From NCBI GenBank assembly GCA_025356445.1, contig JANXSZ010000083.1:46929-110928 (forward strand): a stretch of DNA of 64,000 nucleotides. The letters are read 5' to 3'. This stretch comes from Betaproteobacteria bacterium. GTDB taxonomy: Bacteria > Pseudomonadota > Gammaproteobacteria > Burkholderiales > Burkholderiaceae_C. Numbering within the stretch: position 1 is the first letter of the stretch; each line of letters begins with the position of its first letter. Positions 37,279 to 46,600 of the stretch are shown piece after piece. The notes under the pieces are model-generated. The model was not told where the DNA came from, searched no databases, and worked only from the letters and a program-made list of their open reading frames with translations. A program made the position numbers and the translations under genes.

Positions 37279-37600
37279 GCTTCATTCTGCCATTGCCCTC
37301 ATACCTGCAGTAACGTCCGCGTTACCTCGTGGCGTGCCTTTGCCTGTGCCATGCCGTGCGCACTGTGGCGCGTGCTGCACGGCACCGTCCATCTCCAGTG
37401 CCATCCCCGGCATGCCCCACGGCAAACCCGCAGGGGTGCGGTGCGTACAGCTCACCGCCGCAAACGCCTGCGCCATCTTTGGCCAGCCCGAGCGACCTGC
37501 GTGCTGCGCGGGCTTGAGCCCGTCAGCGGAGATGTGTGGCACGTCGCGAACGGCAGCGATGCGCTGGCTAGCACAGCTGGAAGACGCCACGAAGCCGTAA
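37277..37600 (+). CDS. YkgJ-type cysteine cluster protein
   Basis: A protein of 107 residues. The pattern CRAHCGACC, then RCVQL, ACAIF, ACCAGL and EMCG matches the YkgJ family (putative zinc- or iron-chelating, formerly UPF0153), with about ten cysteines in the last 80 residues. Function in the family is not established. The ATG at 37277 overlaps the divergent glgB ATG. In-frame GTG codons at the GVPLPVP segment, about 20 residues later, are alternative starts that would leave a normal divergent promoter gap. It converges on the sensor kinase gene. Confidence 0.7.
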   Translation: MLHSAIALIPAVTSALPRGVPLPVPCRAHCGACCTAPSISSAIPGMPHGKPAGVRCVQLTAANACAIFGQPERPACCAGLSPSAEMCGTSRTAAMRWLAQLEDATKP

Positions 37601-37631
37601 ACGCCGTAGAGCGCTCACGTCGGTACACACA

Positions 37632-39047
37632 TTACGCCCGCTCAAAACCCATTCGCGCTTCAAACCCTTGCGTCAAACCGGGTGGAGGGGATGCAAAAGA
37701 CAGCTGTCCGTGATGGCGCTCCACAATCGTTTTGACAATGGACAGGCCCAACCCAAAACCCGCAGAGTCCGCCGTAAGCCGCACATGACGGCGGACCAAA
37801 TCATCAAGCCTGGCGGCACTGACGCCTGGCCCGCCATCCCACACAATCACTTCGCCTGCGGCACCGATCTCCACCACCACAGCACTGCCTTGCCCGTAAC
37901 GCAGGCTGTTTTCGATCAGGTTGCGCACAGCAATAGCGATCGCGTCAAAATCACCGTAAACGCAGACACCCAAGTCACCACAGAGGCTCAAGCGCGCTAA
38001 GTTGGCATGGTCCGACTCAAACTCCTGCACCACCGCTGCGACCAGTGAGCGCAGACAAACCCGGTCGCGTGCCAACGCTGCACCGGACTCAGCACGTGAG
38101 AGTTGCAACAACTTTTCAGTACGCCGCTTGAGCTGCGTCAAGGCGTTGTTCGCCGCGCTCACTTCGCCCTTTGCAGCCTCAGAAAGGTCGAGCGCCAATG
38201 CGTTGAAAAGCCGGAGTTGGGCCACCGTCAGCGGCGTACGTAACTCATGGGCGGCATTGGCGGCCAAAGCGCGCTCAGCTTGCAGAGCGTCATGCAAACG
38301 CAGCAACAGACGGTTCACGCTGACCACCAAAGCCTGTAGCTCATCGGGCAAGCCCTGGGGATTAACCGGGGCCAGGTTTTGACCACCGCGCTGCCAGACC
38401 TGTTCCGTCACCCCAGCCACCGCCGCCATGCGACCCCGCACCGTGCTGCGCACCAACACGGCAAGCAGCGGCAAAATGAACAAGAGGGGAACGAGCAAAA
38501 AGAGCAGGCTTTCGTTGCGCGCCTGTCGTCTGTGCTTGAGGGGGTCTGCCACACGGATAAACAGCGCGTGTACCGAATGCCGCAAAGTGTAGACCCGCCA
38601 ATCACCCGTCTGGGCAAACCCGGGTACCAAGGGCACAGGCAAAGGCATTGCTGGCGCATCTACAGACCGCATCAACAAAACACCTGCGGCATCAACGATC
38701 TGGTAAATCAAATAATCGCCTTGAACATAGGGCGTGGATTCTGTATCCGCAGGCACACCTTGGCCTTCTGCGCTTGGTGCCGACAGTGCAGTGGATGCCA
38801 TGCTGCTGAAACTGCCACCATGGCTGCGCGCTTCATCCAACTCATGTGCAGCAAGTTCCAGCAAGCGGTTCGCGCTTTGTACCAAGGCACTGTCCAACGT
38901 CTCTGCGATTTCAGTGTCTACGTACCACGCAACGGCAACTGCCCCCGTTAACCAAAAACCACACACCCACAGGACGATGGCACGGCTCAACTGCCCGCTC
39001 AGGCTGGATGACCTTAGCGTGAAGGTTGATGGAGTAGCCGGCGTCAT
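37632..39047 (-). CDS. Sensor histidine kinase, QseC/TctE type
   Basis: A protein of 471 residues with two membrane spans: AIVLWVCGFWLTGAVAVAWYV near residue 27 and LLFLLVPLLFILPLLAVLVRSTV near residue 180. These flank a periplasmic sensor of about 130 residues. The H-box is ERALAANAAHELRTPLTVAQLRLF, the N-box is IAVRNLIENSLRYG, the G1 box is VIVWDGGPGVS and the G2 box is DSAGFGLGLSIVKTI. Its start overlaps the regulator stop (ATGA). It is the second gene of a pair divergent from a cytochrome operon and probably reports a redox or ligand cue for it. QseC-like kinases next to SHP/DHC cytochrome genes have been noted in other proteobacteria. Confidence 0.9.
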   Translation of the reverse strand: MTPATPSTFTLRSSSLSGQLSRAIVLWVCGFWLTGAVAVAWYVDTEIAETLDSALVQSANRLLELAAHELDEARSHGGSFSSMASTALSAPSAEGQGVPADTESTPYVQGDYLIYQIVDAAGVLLMRSVDAPAMPLPVPLVPGFAQTGDWRVYTLRHSVHALFIRVADPLKHRRQARNESLLFLLVPLLFILPLLAVLVRSTVRGRMAAVAGVTEQVWQRGGQNLAPVNPQGLPDELQALVVSVNRLLLRLHDALQAERALAANAAHELRTPLTVAQLRLFNALALDLSEAAKGEVSAANNALTQLKRRTEKLLQLSRAESGAALARDRVCLRSLVAAVVQEFESDHANLARLSLCGDLGVCVYGDFDAIAIAVRNLIENSLRYGQGSAVVVEIGAAGEVIVWDGGPGVSAARLDDLVRRHVRLTADSAGFGLGLSIVKTIVERHHGQLSFASPPPGLTQGFEARMGFERA

Positions 39048-39715
39048 ACCCCCTCCGGGTTGAAACGGTAGCCCAGACCACGCAGGGTGTGGATACAATT
39101 ACGGCCTAATTTACGGCGTAAATTGCTGATAAAAACCTCCAGAGTGTTGCTGTCTGCCTCATCGTCAAAGCCATACAGCGCACTCAGCAAAGCTTCTTTG
39201 GAATGCACGCGGTCAGGCCGCGAAACCATGGCACGCAGCAGTGCCCATTCCTTGGCAGTAAGCTCCACCGGCAAGCCCCCGAGCGAGGTGCGGCTGCGCG
39301 ACAAATCTACCTCAATCGGGCCAAACTTCAACACCGCACTGCCGCTACCGGCGCCATTGCCCCGACGCTGCACAGCGCGCAAGCGGGCCAGCAGCTCGTC
39401 AGGGTCAAAAGGCTTGACCAAATAATCATCTGCACCGGCATCCAACCCTCGGATACGGTCTGATATCTGGTCTTTCGCCGTCAAGATGATGGTCGAGGCA
39501 TCGGGCGCAAACCGCCGCACTGAACCCAACAAATCCAGGCCATCGCCATCGGGCAGGTGCAGATCAAGCAACACCACGCCCCAATGCGCCAGCGGCAACG
39601 CCTGCCGGGCAGCGTGCAAACTGGCTGCGGCATCCACCACAAAACCCCTGGCGACCAAAAAAGCGGTCATGGCGGCAGCCAATTCAGCGTCGTCTTCAAC
39701 AAGCAGTACACGCAA
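39044..39715 (-). CDS. OmpR-family response regulator, QseB/TctD type
   Basis: A protein of 223 residues. The receiver has LLVEDDAELAAAM, the phosphoacceptor in VVLLDLHLPDGDGLDLL, IILTAKDQISDRI and the lysine in DDYLVKPFDPDELLARLRAV. The winged-helix domain reads ELTAKEWALLRAMVSRPDRVHSKEALLSALYGFDDEADSNTLEVFISNLRRKLG. It is transcribed away from the DUF5666-SHP-DHC-cytochrome b operon, 188 bases apart, with an inverted repeat between them at 39792-39816 that is a candidate binding site. Confidence 0.93.
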   Translation of the reverse strand: MRVLLVEDDAELAAAMTAFLVARGFVVDAAASLHAARQALPLAHWGVVLLDLHLPDGDGLDLLGSVRRFAPDASTIILTAKDQISDRIRGLDAGADDYLVKPFDPDELLARLRAVQRRGNGAGSGSAVLKFGPIEVDLSRSRTSLGGLPVELTAKEWALLRAMVSRPDRVHSKEALLSALYGFDDEADSNTLEVFISNLRRKLGRNCIHTLRGLGYRFNPEGV

Positions 39716-39791
39716 GAGAGTTCCTTTTTAAAGCCATCACGACCATCCAGCCGACTGAATACCCCCTGATTGAAGCTGACAAAAATGAAGA

Positions 39792-39816
39792 GAACCTGAA
39801 GAGCGAACTCAGGTTC
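39792..39816. promoter_or_regulatory. Inverted repeat between the QseB-like regulator and the cytochrome operon
   Basis: GAACCTGA at 39792-39799 and TCAGGTTC at 39809-39816 form perfect 8-base arms around a 9-base spacer; a further GTTCA follows directly at 39817. It lies in the 188-base divergent gap, the natural place for the regulator's operator. Confidence 0.45.
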
Positions 39817-39903
39817 AGTTCACGCTGACTGCCTAAGCTCCAAGCAATTTCTTAACCGGCATCCCGCCGAAAAGAAAGCGCCTCAGCGCACGGAAACACG
39901 GCC

Positions 39904-41085
39904 ATGAACACCAAATTTTCAATCAAAGTCCTGGGTTGGGTTGCAGCAGCAGCAGCATTGTCCGCATGTGGCGGCGGGGGAGGCAGTAACAGCACGGATG
40001 ATCGCACCAGCGGCAACAGTACTGTCACAGCGCCCGTGACCGGCAGTACCAAATCGCTTTACCAAGGGCCTATTTCAGGCCTCGGCTCCGTCATCGTCAA
40101 CGGCATGCGGTTTTCTGTGGTGGGCGCTAATTTGACGGACGACGACCACAATACCTTGACCTCAGCTGACATGCACATCGGCATGAACGTAACCGTCAGC
40201 GGCTCAGGCGACCAGCAAGCCCAAACGGGTGTGGCCACCAGCGTCGAATTGGTACACGGCACGCGTGGCAGTATCACCGCGATCAACAAGGCGCTGGACG
40301 CACTTACGGTCATGGGACAGCGGGTGGTGGTGAATGTAAATACCGCGTACAGCGGTGTGACGGGCCTGGCCGCGCTGACCACCGGTGACAGTGTGGAAGT
40401 ACACGGTATCCCTCAACCAGACGGCAGCGTGAGCGCCACGCTGATCGAGAAGAAAACCCTCGCTATCTTTGGTACCAGCGGCACCCTCACCGCCTTAAAC
40501 ACCGGCAACAAAACCTTCACGCTGGGCAGCCTGACCATCGACTACAGCACCGCCAGCGTGACAGGTATTTTGAGCAACGGGGTCAGTATCAAAGTGCGCT
40601 CGTCTGCCCAGCCTGTGAATGGACGGCTGTTGGCCACGGCTACAGAGGCTGGCAATGCCACCGCGCTGTACACCACCAGCACCACCCTCAAAATCAAGGG
40701 CGTTGTCAGTGCGCCGGATGCATCGAACAAACTGATGGTGGCAGGCACAACAGTAGATTTATCTGCTGTCACGCTGCTTGGCGGAACAACCGTGAAAGCA
40801 GGTGACGTGATTGAAGTGCGAGGCACCTGGAACGGCAGCACCCTGGTGGCCAACCAAGTCGAATTTGAAGGTTACCGCGATGCGCAAATCGGGGGGCGCA
40901 ATGAACTCTACGGCACCATCAGCGCTTACACCTCGCTGGCCAACTTTGTGGTCAATGGCGTTAGCGTTGATGCCTCCGCTGTTCAGGGCTTGAACACCGC
41001 ACTGCTCAAAGTAGGCACCTACCTGGAGGTGAAGGGTGCACTGCAAGGGAACACGCTCAAGGCCAGCAAGCTGGAAATCAAATGA
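39904..41085 (+). CDS. DUF5666-type repeat lipoprotein
   Basis: A protein of 393 residues. A lipoprotein signal peptide ends in LSAC at residue 22 and is followed by a GGGGG and Ser/Thr linker. The rest is made of repeated OB-like beta units, seen as LYQGPISGLGSVIVNGMRF, GTRGSITAINKALDALTVMGQRVVV, GTSGTLTALNTGNKTFTLGSLTIDY and LYGTISAYTSLANFVVNGVSVDAS, each followed by VKVGDVIEVRGxxxGxxL-type strands. This is the DUF5666 pattern, function unknown. It overlaps the SHP-like gene by 4 bases and heads the cytochrome operon, so it probably sits in the periplasm or on the outer membrane as a partner of the electron carriers. Confidence 0.8.
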   Translation: MNTKFSIKVLGWVAAAAALSACGGGGGSNSTDDRTSGNSTVTAPVTGSTKSLYQGPISGLGSVIVNGMRFSVVGANLTDDDHNTLTSADMHIGMNVTVSGSGDQQAQTGVATSVELVHGTRGSITAINKALDALTVMGQRVVVNVNTAYSGVTGLAALTTGDSVEVHGIPQPDGSVSATLIEKKTLAIFGTSGTLTALNTGNKTFTLGSLTIDYSTASVTGILSNGVSIKVRSSAQPVNGRLLATATEAGNATALYTTSTTLKIKGVVSAPDASNKLMVAGTTVDLSAVTLLGGTTVKAGDVIEVRGTWNGSTLVANQVEFEGYRDAQIGGRNELYGTISAYTSLANFVVNGVSVDASAVQGLNTALLKVGTYLEVKGALQGNTLKASKLEIK

Positions 41086-41534
41086 GCCTGAACTGGTGCA
41101 GGCGTGACGCGCTTTACGCCCGTGGGTTGGCAGGTATCGCGTTGCTCGGTAGCTGGGGCACCGCACTGCACGCGGTGGCTGCAGACACAGCGCCCACGCA
41201 AGTGGCTAACTGGACAGCCAGCGCGAAAGCGAGCGATCCGGCGTTCACTGCATCGGCGGAACGCGGACGGGCCTTTTACCTGCGCCAGTCAGACACTAAC
41301 GCAGAGATGGCCAGCTGTGCCGCGTGCCATACAGCCAATCCCGGCACCAATGGACGGCATACGGTCACAGGCAAAAGCATTGCGGCCATGGCAATTCAGG
41401 CCAACCCAGAGCGGTTTACCGATGCGGCCAAAACCGAAAAATGGTTCAAGCGCAATTGCAATGACGTGCTGGGTCGCGTCTGTACCCCCGCTGAAAAAGC
41501 CGACTTCACGACTTTTATGCTTACCTTCAAATAA
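41082..41534 (+). CDS. SHP-like cytochrome c (DUF1924)
   Basis: A protein of 150 residues with a signal peptide (YARGLAGIALLGSWGTALHAVAA). One heme-attachment motif, CAACH, lies at residues 79-83. A later cysteine pair in KRNCNDVLGRVCTP could form a disulfide. The pattern AERGRAFYLRQ, then CAACHTANPGTNGRHTVTGKSIAAMA, then AKTEKWFKRNCNDVLGRVCTPAEKADF matches the DUF1924/sphaeroides-heme-protein family, high-spin cytochromes that can bind oxygen or other small ligands at the iron. The start overlaps the upstream stop (ATGA). Followed directly by its usual partner, a diheme cytochrome c. Confidence 0.85.
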   Translation: MSLNWCRRDALYARGLAGIALLGSWGTALHAVAADTAPTQVANWTASAKASDPAFTASAERGRAFYLRQSDTNAEMASCAACHTANPGTNGRHTVTGKSIAAMAIQANPERFTDAAKTEKWFKRNCNDVLGRVCTPAEKADFTTFMLTFK

Positions 41535-41555
41535 GCCATTCAGACGCTAAAACCC

Positions 41556-42050
41556 ATGAACACCAACAACACCCTTTCTGCACTGACTTTGGGGTTGATG
41601 CTGATAGGAGGCAGCACGGCGGCACAGGCCGACAACTTGCGCAGCCCACCCGCCCCGAAAATATACACATCAGAATGCGCCAGTTGCCACACCGCTTACC
41701 CAGCAGGGCTTTTGGTGGAAAAAAATTGGAAAAAACTACTGGTAACACTGGGAAACCACTTTGGTACCGATGCCAGCGTGTCCCCCGAAGAACTTACGTC
41801 GATTTCAGCCTACCTGCTGGACAACGCGGCCACCGACACCACGCGCTATACCGCTCAAAATGACCCTGTACGCCTCACCCAAACGGTATGGTTTGAGCGC
41901 AAACACCAACGCAAATTGCCTGCCAGCGTGTGGGCGGACACCAGGGTGAAATCAGCCGCCAACTGCCAGGCCTGCCACACACGGGCGGACCAAGGTCGGT
42001 TCTCAGAGAGTGACATTGCAGTACCCGGTTTTCCGGGGCGGCACTGGTAG
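41556..42050 (+). CDS. Diheme cytochrome c (DHC)
   Basis: A protein of 164 residues with an N-terminal signal peptide (LSALTLGLMLIGGSTAAQA). Two heme motifs are present: CASCH at residues 41-45 and CQACH near residue 139. The intervening part (HTAYPAGLLVEKNWKKLLVTLGNHFGTDASVSPEELTSISAYLLDNAA) matches the DHC family, the reductant of SHP in purple bacteria. It lies 21 bases after the SHP-like gene and 9 bases before the cytochrome b gene. It should carry electrons from the membrane cytochrome b to the SHP-like cytochrome in the periplasm. Confidence 0.88.
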   Translation: MNTNNTLSALTLGLMLIGGSTAAQADNLRSPPAPKIYTSECASCHTAYPAGLLVEKNWKKLLVTLGNHFGTDASVSPEELTSISAYLLDNAATDTTRYTAQNDPVRLTQTVWFERKHQRKLPASVWADTRVKSAANCQACHTRADQGRFSESDIAVPGFPGRHW

Positions 42051-42059
42051 GGGCAGGTG

Positions 42060-42671
42060 ATGAACCGCACACCAATCCACGTTTGGGACTGGGTGGTACG
42101 CGTTGGCCACTGGACGCTGGCTTGCGCTTTTTTAACCGCCTACTTCACAGCCGAATCCGAATCTCTGCGGCTTATCCACACCACCAGCGGGCTGGTGGCG
42201 CTGGCTGTGGTGCTGTTCCGAATCGTCTGGGGATTTGTGGGTTCCCGGCACGCCTTGTTCACCAGCTTTATCCGCTCGCCCAAAGAGGCCATGACCTACC
42301 TCAAGCACCTGAGGCGGACCAACCCTGATCACCATACCGGCCACAACCCCGCAGGCGGCTGGGCCGTGATCGCCTTGCTGGGGTTGACCGCACTCACCGC
42401 TACCGCTGGCTTGGCGAATTACAACGAATGGGGTGGTCACATGATGGAAAAAGCCCATGAGGTGCTCGCCAACCTGAGCCTGGGCTTGGTCATCGTGCAT
42501 GTGCTGGCCGTTGCAATCAGCTCCTGGGTGCACCGTGAAAACCTGGTCAACCCCATGTTCACCGGGGTAAAGCAAGGTTATGCCAACGAAGCGATTGCCG
42601 TGGAACGGGGGCGTTTTACTGCCGTGCTGCTGCTGGTCTGGGCTGCCGTACTGGCATGGTGGCTGCGGTGA
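42060..42671 (+). CDS. Membrane cytochrome b (b561 family)
   Basis: A protein of 203 residues with four membrane spans. IHVWDWVVRVGHWTLACAFLTAYF carries the first heme histidine, HTTSGLVALAVVLFRIVWGFVG the second, AVIALLGLTALTATAGL follows, and EVLANLSLGLVIVHVLAVAISSWVHRENLVNPMFTG contributes the others. It is the usual quinol-oxidising partner in SHP-DHC clusters. A GTG directly before the ATG could also start the protein. It completes a four-gene row with DUF5666, SHP-like and DHC genes. Confidence 0.88.
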   Translation: MNRTPIHVWDWVVRVGHWTLACAFLTAYFTAESESLRLIHTTSGLVALAVVLFRIVWGFVGSRHALFTSFIRSPKEAMTYLKHLRRTNPDHHTGHNPAGGWAVIALLGLTALTATAGLANYNEWGGHMMEKAHEVLANLSLGLVIVHVLAVAISSWVHRENLVNPMFTGVKQGYANEAIAVERGRFTAVLLLVWAAVLAWWLR

Positions 42672-42754
42672 TTAAGACGAACAAAGCGAACCCTGTTAAA
42701 CTGGGATTCATCCTGCGTTCTTAAAGTGAACGCCTTGTTCCACAGGTTTGAACC

Positions 42755-43642
42755 ATGTCTTCACGTTTTGCCCTACATACCCTGCTTGCGATTACCAGTA
42801 CGGCTATGGTTGCTCCTGTTTTGGGAGCAACCATAGCCACAATCAGTCCTCGCACGGGCAGTACAGCGACCTCGGCGGTTCGGTTGCAAGGGGTTGTAGT
42901 CTTGCCGCCGCAAGCGATAGAAACTGTCAGCGCCCCCGTGAGCGGCTTCGTACAAGCAGTGCAGGTGTCGCCTACCGATGTGCTGGGCATTGGCCAGACG
43001 GTGGCCACCTTGCACAGTGCGCAGCTCATGGAATGGCAACGTGACTACATTCAACTGAATGTACAGGCCCAGCAAACCCAAGACCGCTTGCAGCGCAGCG
43101 AGCGTCTGGCGGCAGAGGGCATTGTGGCGCAATCGCGGGTGCGTGACGAACGCTATGCCAACACCCAGGCACAGATCGCCGCCCAAGAGCGGCAGCAAGC
43201 CCTGCTGCTCGCAGGCATGCGTGAAGCGCAGCTCAAGGCGCTGCTTGACAAGCCCTCAATACATGCAAACTTGAGCGTCAGCACGCCGCGTACAGGCACG
43301 GTGCTAGAGGTGCTGGCACGGCCCGGCCAACGTGTTGAAGCCGGGGCTCCCCTCATCACCCTGACCCGCAGCGGCTGGCTGGCGCTGGAGCTGCAAGCCA
43401 CTGCGGCGCAAAGCCAGCAGATCAAAGCCGGGGCGGTAGTCACCGTGATGGGCTGCGCAGCGCTGGGCCAGACAAGTCGCGGTCAGGCTTACGTTAAAGG
43501 CATTTCGGCCTTGATGCGCGGTGGAAACCAGGCTGTGACGGTGCATGTCAGCCTGCCCTCCAGCGCCAGTACCTGCTTGCGGGCCAACCAAGCGGTGGAG
43601 GCCGATGTGTTTGTGTCTGCCCCCTCCATTGGTCAACGCTGA
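42755..43642 (+). CDS. RND efflux periplasmic adaptor (membrane fusion protein), first system
   Basis: A short adaptor of 295 residues. The signal peptide is FALHTLLAITSTAMVAPVLGA. The lipoyl half-motifs are VSAPVSGFVQAVQVSPTDVLGIGQTVATLHS and VSTPRTGTVLEVLARPGQRVEAGAPLITLTRSG, flanking a coiled-coil hairpin (YIQLNVQAQQTQDRLQRSERLAAEGIVAQSRVRDERYANTQAQIAAQERQQAL). The membrane-proximal part is brief. The signal-peptide codons contain a perfect 15-bp inverted repeat (42802-42838). It overlaps the RND pump gene by one base and is first in an adaptor-pump-outer membrane protein operon. Confidence 0.87.
   Translation: MSSRFALHTLLAITSTAMVAPVLGATIATISPRTGSTATSAVRLQGVVVLPPQAIETVSAPVSGFVQAVQVSPTDVLGIGQTVATLHSAQLMEWQRDYIQLNVQAQQTQDRLQRSERLAAEGIVAQSRVRDERYANTQAQIAAQERQQALLLAGMREAQLKALLDKPSIHANLSVSTPRTGTVLEVLARPGQRVEAGAPLITLTRSGWLALELQATAAQSQQIKAGAVVTVMGCAALGQTSRGQAYVKGISALMRGGNQAVTVHVSLPSSASTCLRANQAVEADVFVSAPSIGQR
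42802..42838 (+). promoter_or_regulatory. Perfect 15-bp stem-loop inside the adaptor signal-peptide codons
   Basis: GGCTATGGTTGCTCC at 42802-42816 and GGAGCAACCATAGCC at 42824-42838 are exact reverse complements around a 7-base loop, starting 47 bases into the reading frame. The predicted RNA hairpin would be very stable. It encodes TAMVAPVLGATIA of the signal peptide. No T-run follows. Confidence 0.6.
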
Positions 43643-46600
43643 TGCTGAACCGCCTGATCGCCCTGTGCTTGGCGCAGCGCCTGTTGGTGCTGGTGTTGAC
43701 GGCCCTGCTGATTGCCGCCGGTCTGTTCTCCCTGCGTGATTTGCCCATTGACGCCTTCCCCGATGTGTCCAGCACACAAGTCAAAATCATCATGAAAGCG
43801 CCGGGCATGACGCCTGAAGAGGTGGAGTCGCGCATCACCGTGGTGATTGAGCAAGAGCTGCTGGGCATCCCCAACCAAACCGTGATGCGTTCGCAGTCCA
43901 AATACGCGATAGCCGACATCACCATTGATTTCGCCGATGGCACCGACATTTACTGGGCACGTCAGCAGGTGGGTGAGCGTTTGGGCAATGTGCTGAAAGA
44001 CCTGCCCAGCACGGCCAGCGGCGGCATGGCCCCGGCGACCACGCCGCTGGGTGAGGTATTCATGTTCACCATTGAGGGGCCACAAAGTCTGACCGATAAG
44101 CGCACCCTGCTCGACTGGGTCATCCGCCCGCAATTGCGGGCCATCACGGGCGTAGCGGATGTGAATGCACTGGGTGGCCTGGTCAAGAGTCTGGAGGTGG
44201 TGCCCAACCCCGTCGCACTGGCGGCACGCGGCGTCTCGCTGGCGCAGCTGCACGCGGCCTTGGAAACCAACAACCGCAGCGACGGCGCTGGCCGTCTGAA
44301 CGTGCATGAACAAGCGCTGCTGGTGCGTGCCAGCGGGAACCTCACGTCGCTCGATGACGTGAGAAGTGTGGTTGTCCTCCAGCGTGCAGGTCAGGTGGTA
44401 CGGGTAGGTGACGTGGCCGAAGTGCGCACCGGCAGCCTCACCCGCTACGGGACGGTCACCCAAGATGGTCAGGGCGAAGCAGTAGAAGGCTTGGTGCTGG
44501 CGCTGCGTGGGGCCAACGCCCGCACCCTGGTCAACCAAGTGCGCGACAAGCTGGCTCAGATCGAAAAAACATTGCCCGCTGGCACCACCCTGAAAACCTT
44601 TTATGACCGAGGCAATCTGGTTGACCGCGCTGTCCACACCGTCACGCAGGCGCTGGCCGAAGCGATTGCGCTGGTGTTGGTGTTGCTGCTGGTGTTCCTG
44701 GGCAACCTGCGTGCGGCGCTGGTGGTGGCCGTGATTTTGCCGCTGTCAGCGTTGGCGACGTTCGTGCTGATGCGCCAGTTTGGCCTGTCGGCCAATTTGA
44801 TGTCGTTGGGCGGCTTGGCCATAGCGATTGGGATGTTGGTGGATGCGGCGGTCGTGGTGGTGGAAAACATAGAAGCCCACAACACCCCCGCACAACCTGC
44901 GGCCCTCTTTGAGGCTGTGAAAGACGTTGCCGTACCCGTCACTGCAGGCATTGCCATCATCATCACCGTGTTTTTGCCGCTGCTGACATTGCAGGGGCTG
45001 GAAGGCAAGCTGTTTACGCCTGTGGCATTAACAATTGTGTTTGCGCTGGCCGGATCGCTGCTCCTGTCGCTCACCGTCATCCCTGTACTGGCTTCGCTGC
45101 TGCTGGGCAAAGCCGCGCACAAAACGCCTTGGCTGGTGCGCAAGCTGGACGTGCTCTACCACCGGGTGCTGGGCTTCGCGTTGGCACACAGCCAACCCGT
45201 CTACGTCGGGGCAATCGCGCTGCTGCTGGTGACGGTGGCAATCTATCCGCTAATTGGCAAATCCTTCATGCCCAACCTGGACGAAGGCGACATCATTTTG
45301 CAAACGGAAAAACGGCCATCTATCAACCTAGACACCGCTGCTGCGATCGATATCGCCATCCAAAAGCGTCTGCTGGCGACGGTGCCCGAAGTGCTCAGCG
45401 TGGTGGCGCGAGCAGGTTCTGACGAACTGGGCTTGGATCCGATGGGGCCCAACGACACCGACAGCTTCTTGGTGCTCAAACCACGTGCGCAATGGCGCAG
45501 CCCAGACAAAGAAAAACTGATAGCCGCCATCCGCCAACAGGTGGTCGATTTCCCTGACATCACCTTCAGCTTTACCCAGCCGATCGAAATGCGAACGTCA
45601 GAAATGCTGTCCGGCGTACGCGGCGATCTGGCCGTCAAGATTTTTGGCCCCGACACAGCAGAACTCGACAGACTCGCTAACGCCACAATCGCCCTGCTGC
45701 AAACCATTCCGGGCAACGAAGACGTGCAAACCGTGAAAAACAAAGGCGTGCAGTATCTGCAAGTGGACTTGAACCGCCAAGCCATGGGGCGCCTGGGGTT
45801 GACCGTAGAGGATGTGCAAAACACCCTTAAATCTTTGGTCGAAGGCCGTAGCGCGGGCGTGGTGATCGAGAACGGGCGGCGCGTGGCCTTGATGGTGCGC
45901 GGGCCAGAAGGCTTGCGCATGTCCGACGCGCTGTTCCAGCAACTGCGCATCCCTTTGGCCGATGGGGATGCCGTGGCGCTGAGCAGTATCGCCCAGCTCA
46001 CAACCCAGGATGGCCCTGTCAAGATTGACCGCGAAAACTCCTCGCGCATGGTGGTTGTGCGGGCGAATGTGCGGGGGCGTGATTTGGTCAGTTTTGTAGC
46101 GGATGCACAAACGGCATTCCACACGCAGGTCAAGCTCCCGCCCAACTACCGGGTCACCTGGGGCGGTCAGTTTGAAAACCAGCAACGCGCAGCAGCCCGC
46201 CTTGCGGTGGTGGTACCGGTAGCGCTGACGCTGATCTTTTTGCTGCTGTTCACCACGCTGGGCTCGGTACGCCAGGCCGTGCTGGTGCTGGCCAACATCC
46301 CGTTTGCGCTTGTGGGTGGGGTACTGGCGCTGTGGGTAAGCGGCGAATACCTGTCTGTGCCCGCATCGGTCGGCTTTATCGCGCTGATGGGCATTGCCGT
46401 ACTGAATGGGCTTGTGATGATGGGTACCTTCAACCAGCTGCACAGCCAGGGTCTGGCGATGGCAGATGTCGTCATGCAGGGTGCCCGACAGCGCTTGCGT
46501 CCCGTGCTGATGACGGCCAGCATCACTGGCTTTGGGTTGATTCCGTTGCTGCTGGCCACTGGGCCAGGCTCAGAAATCCAACGCCCTCTGGCCATCGTTG

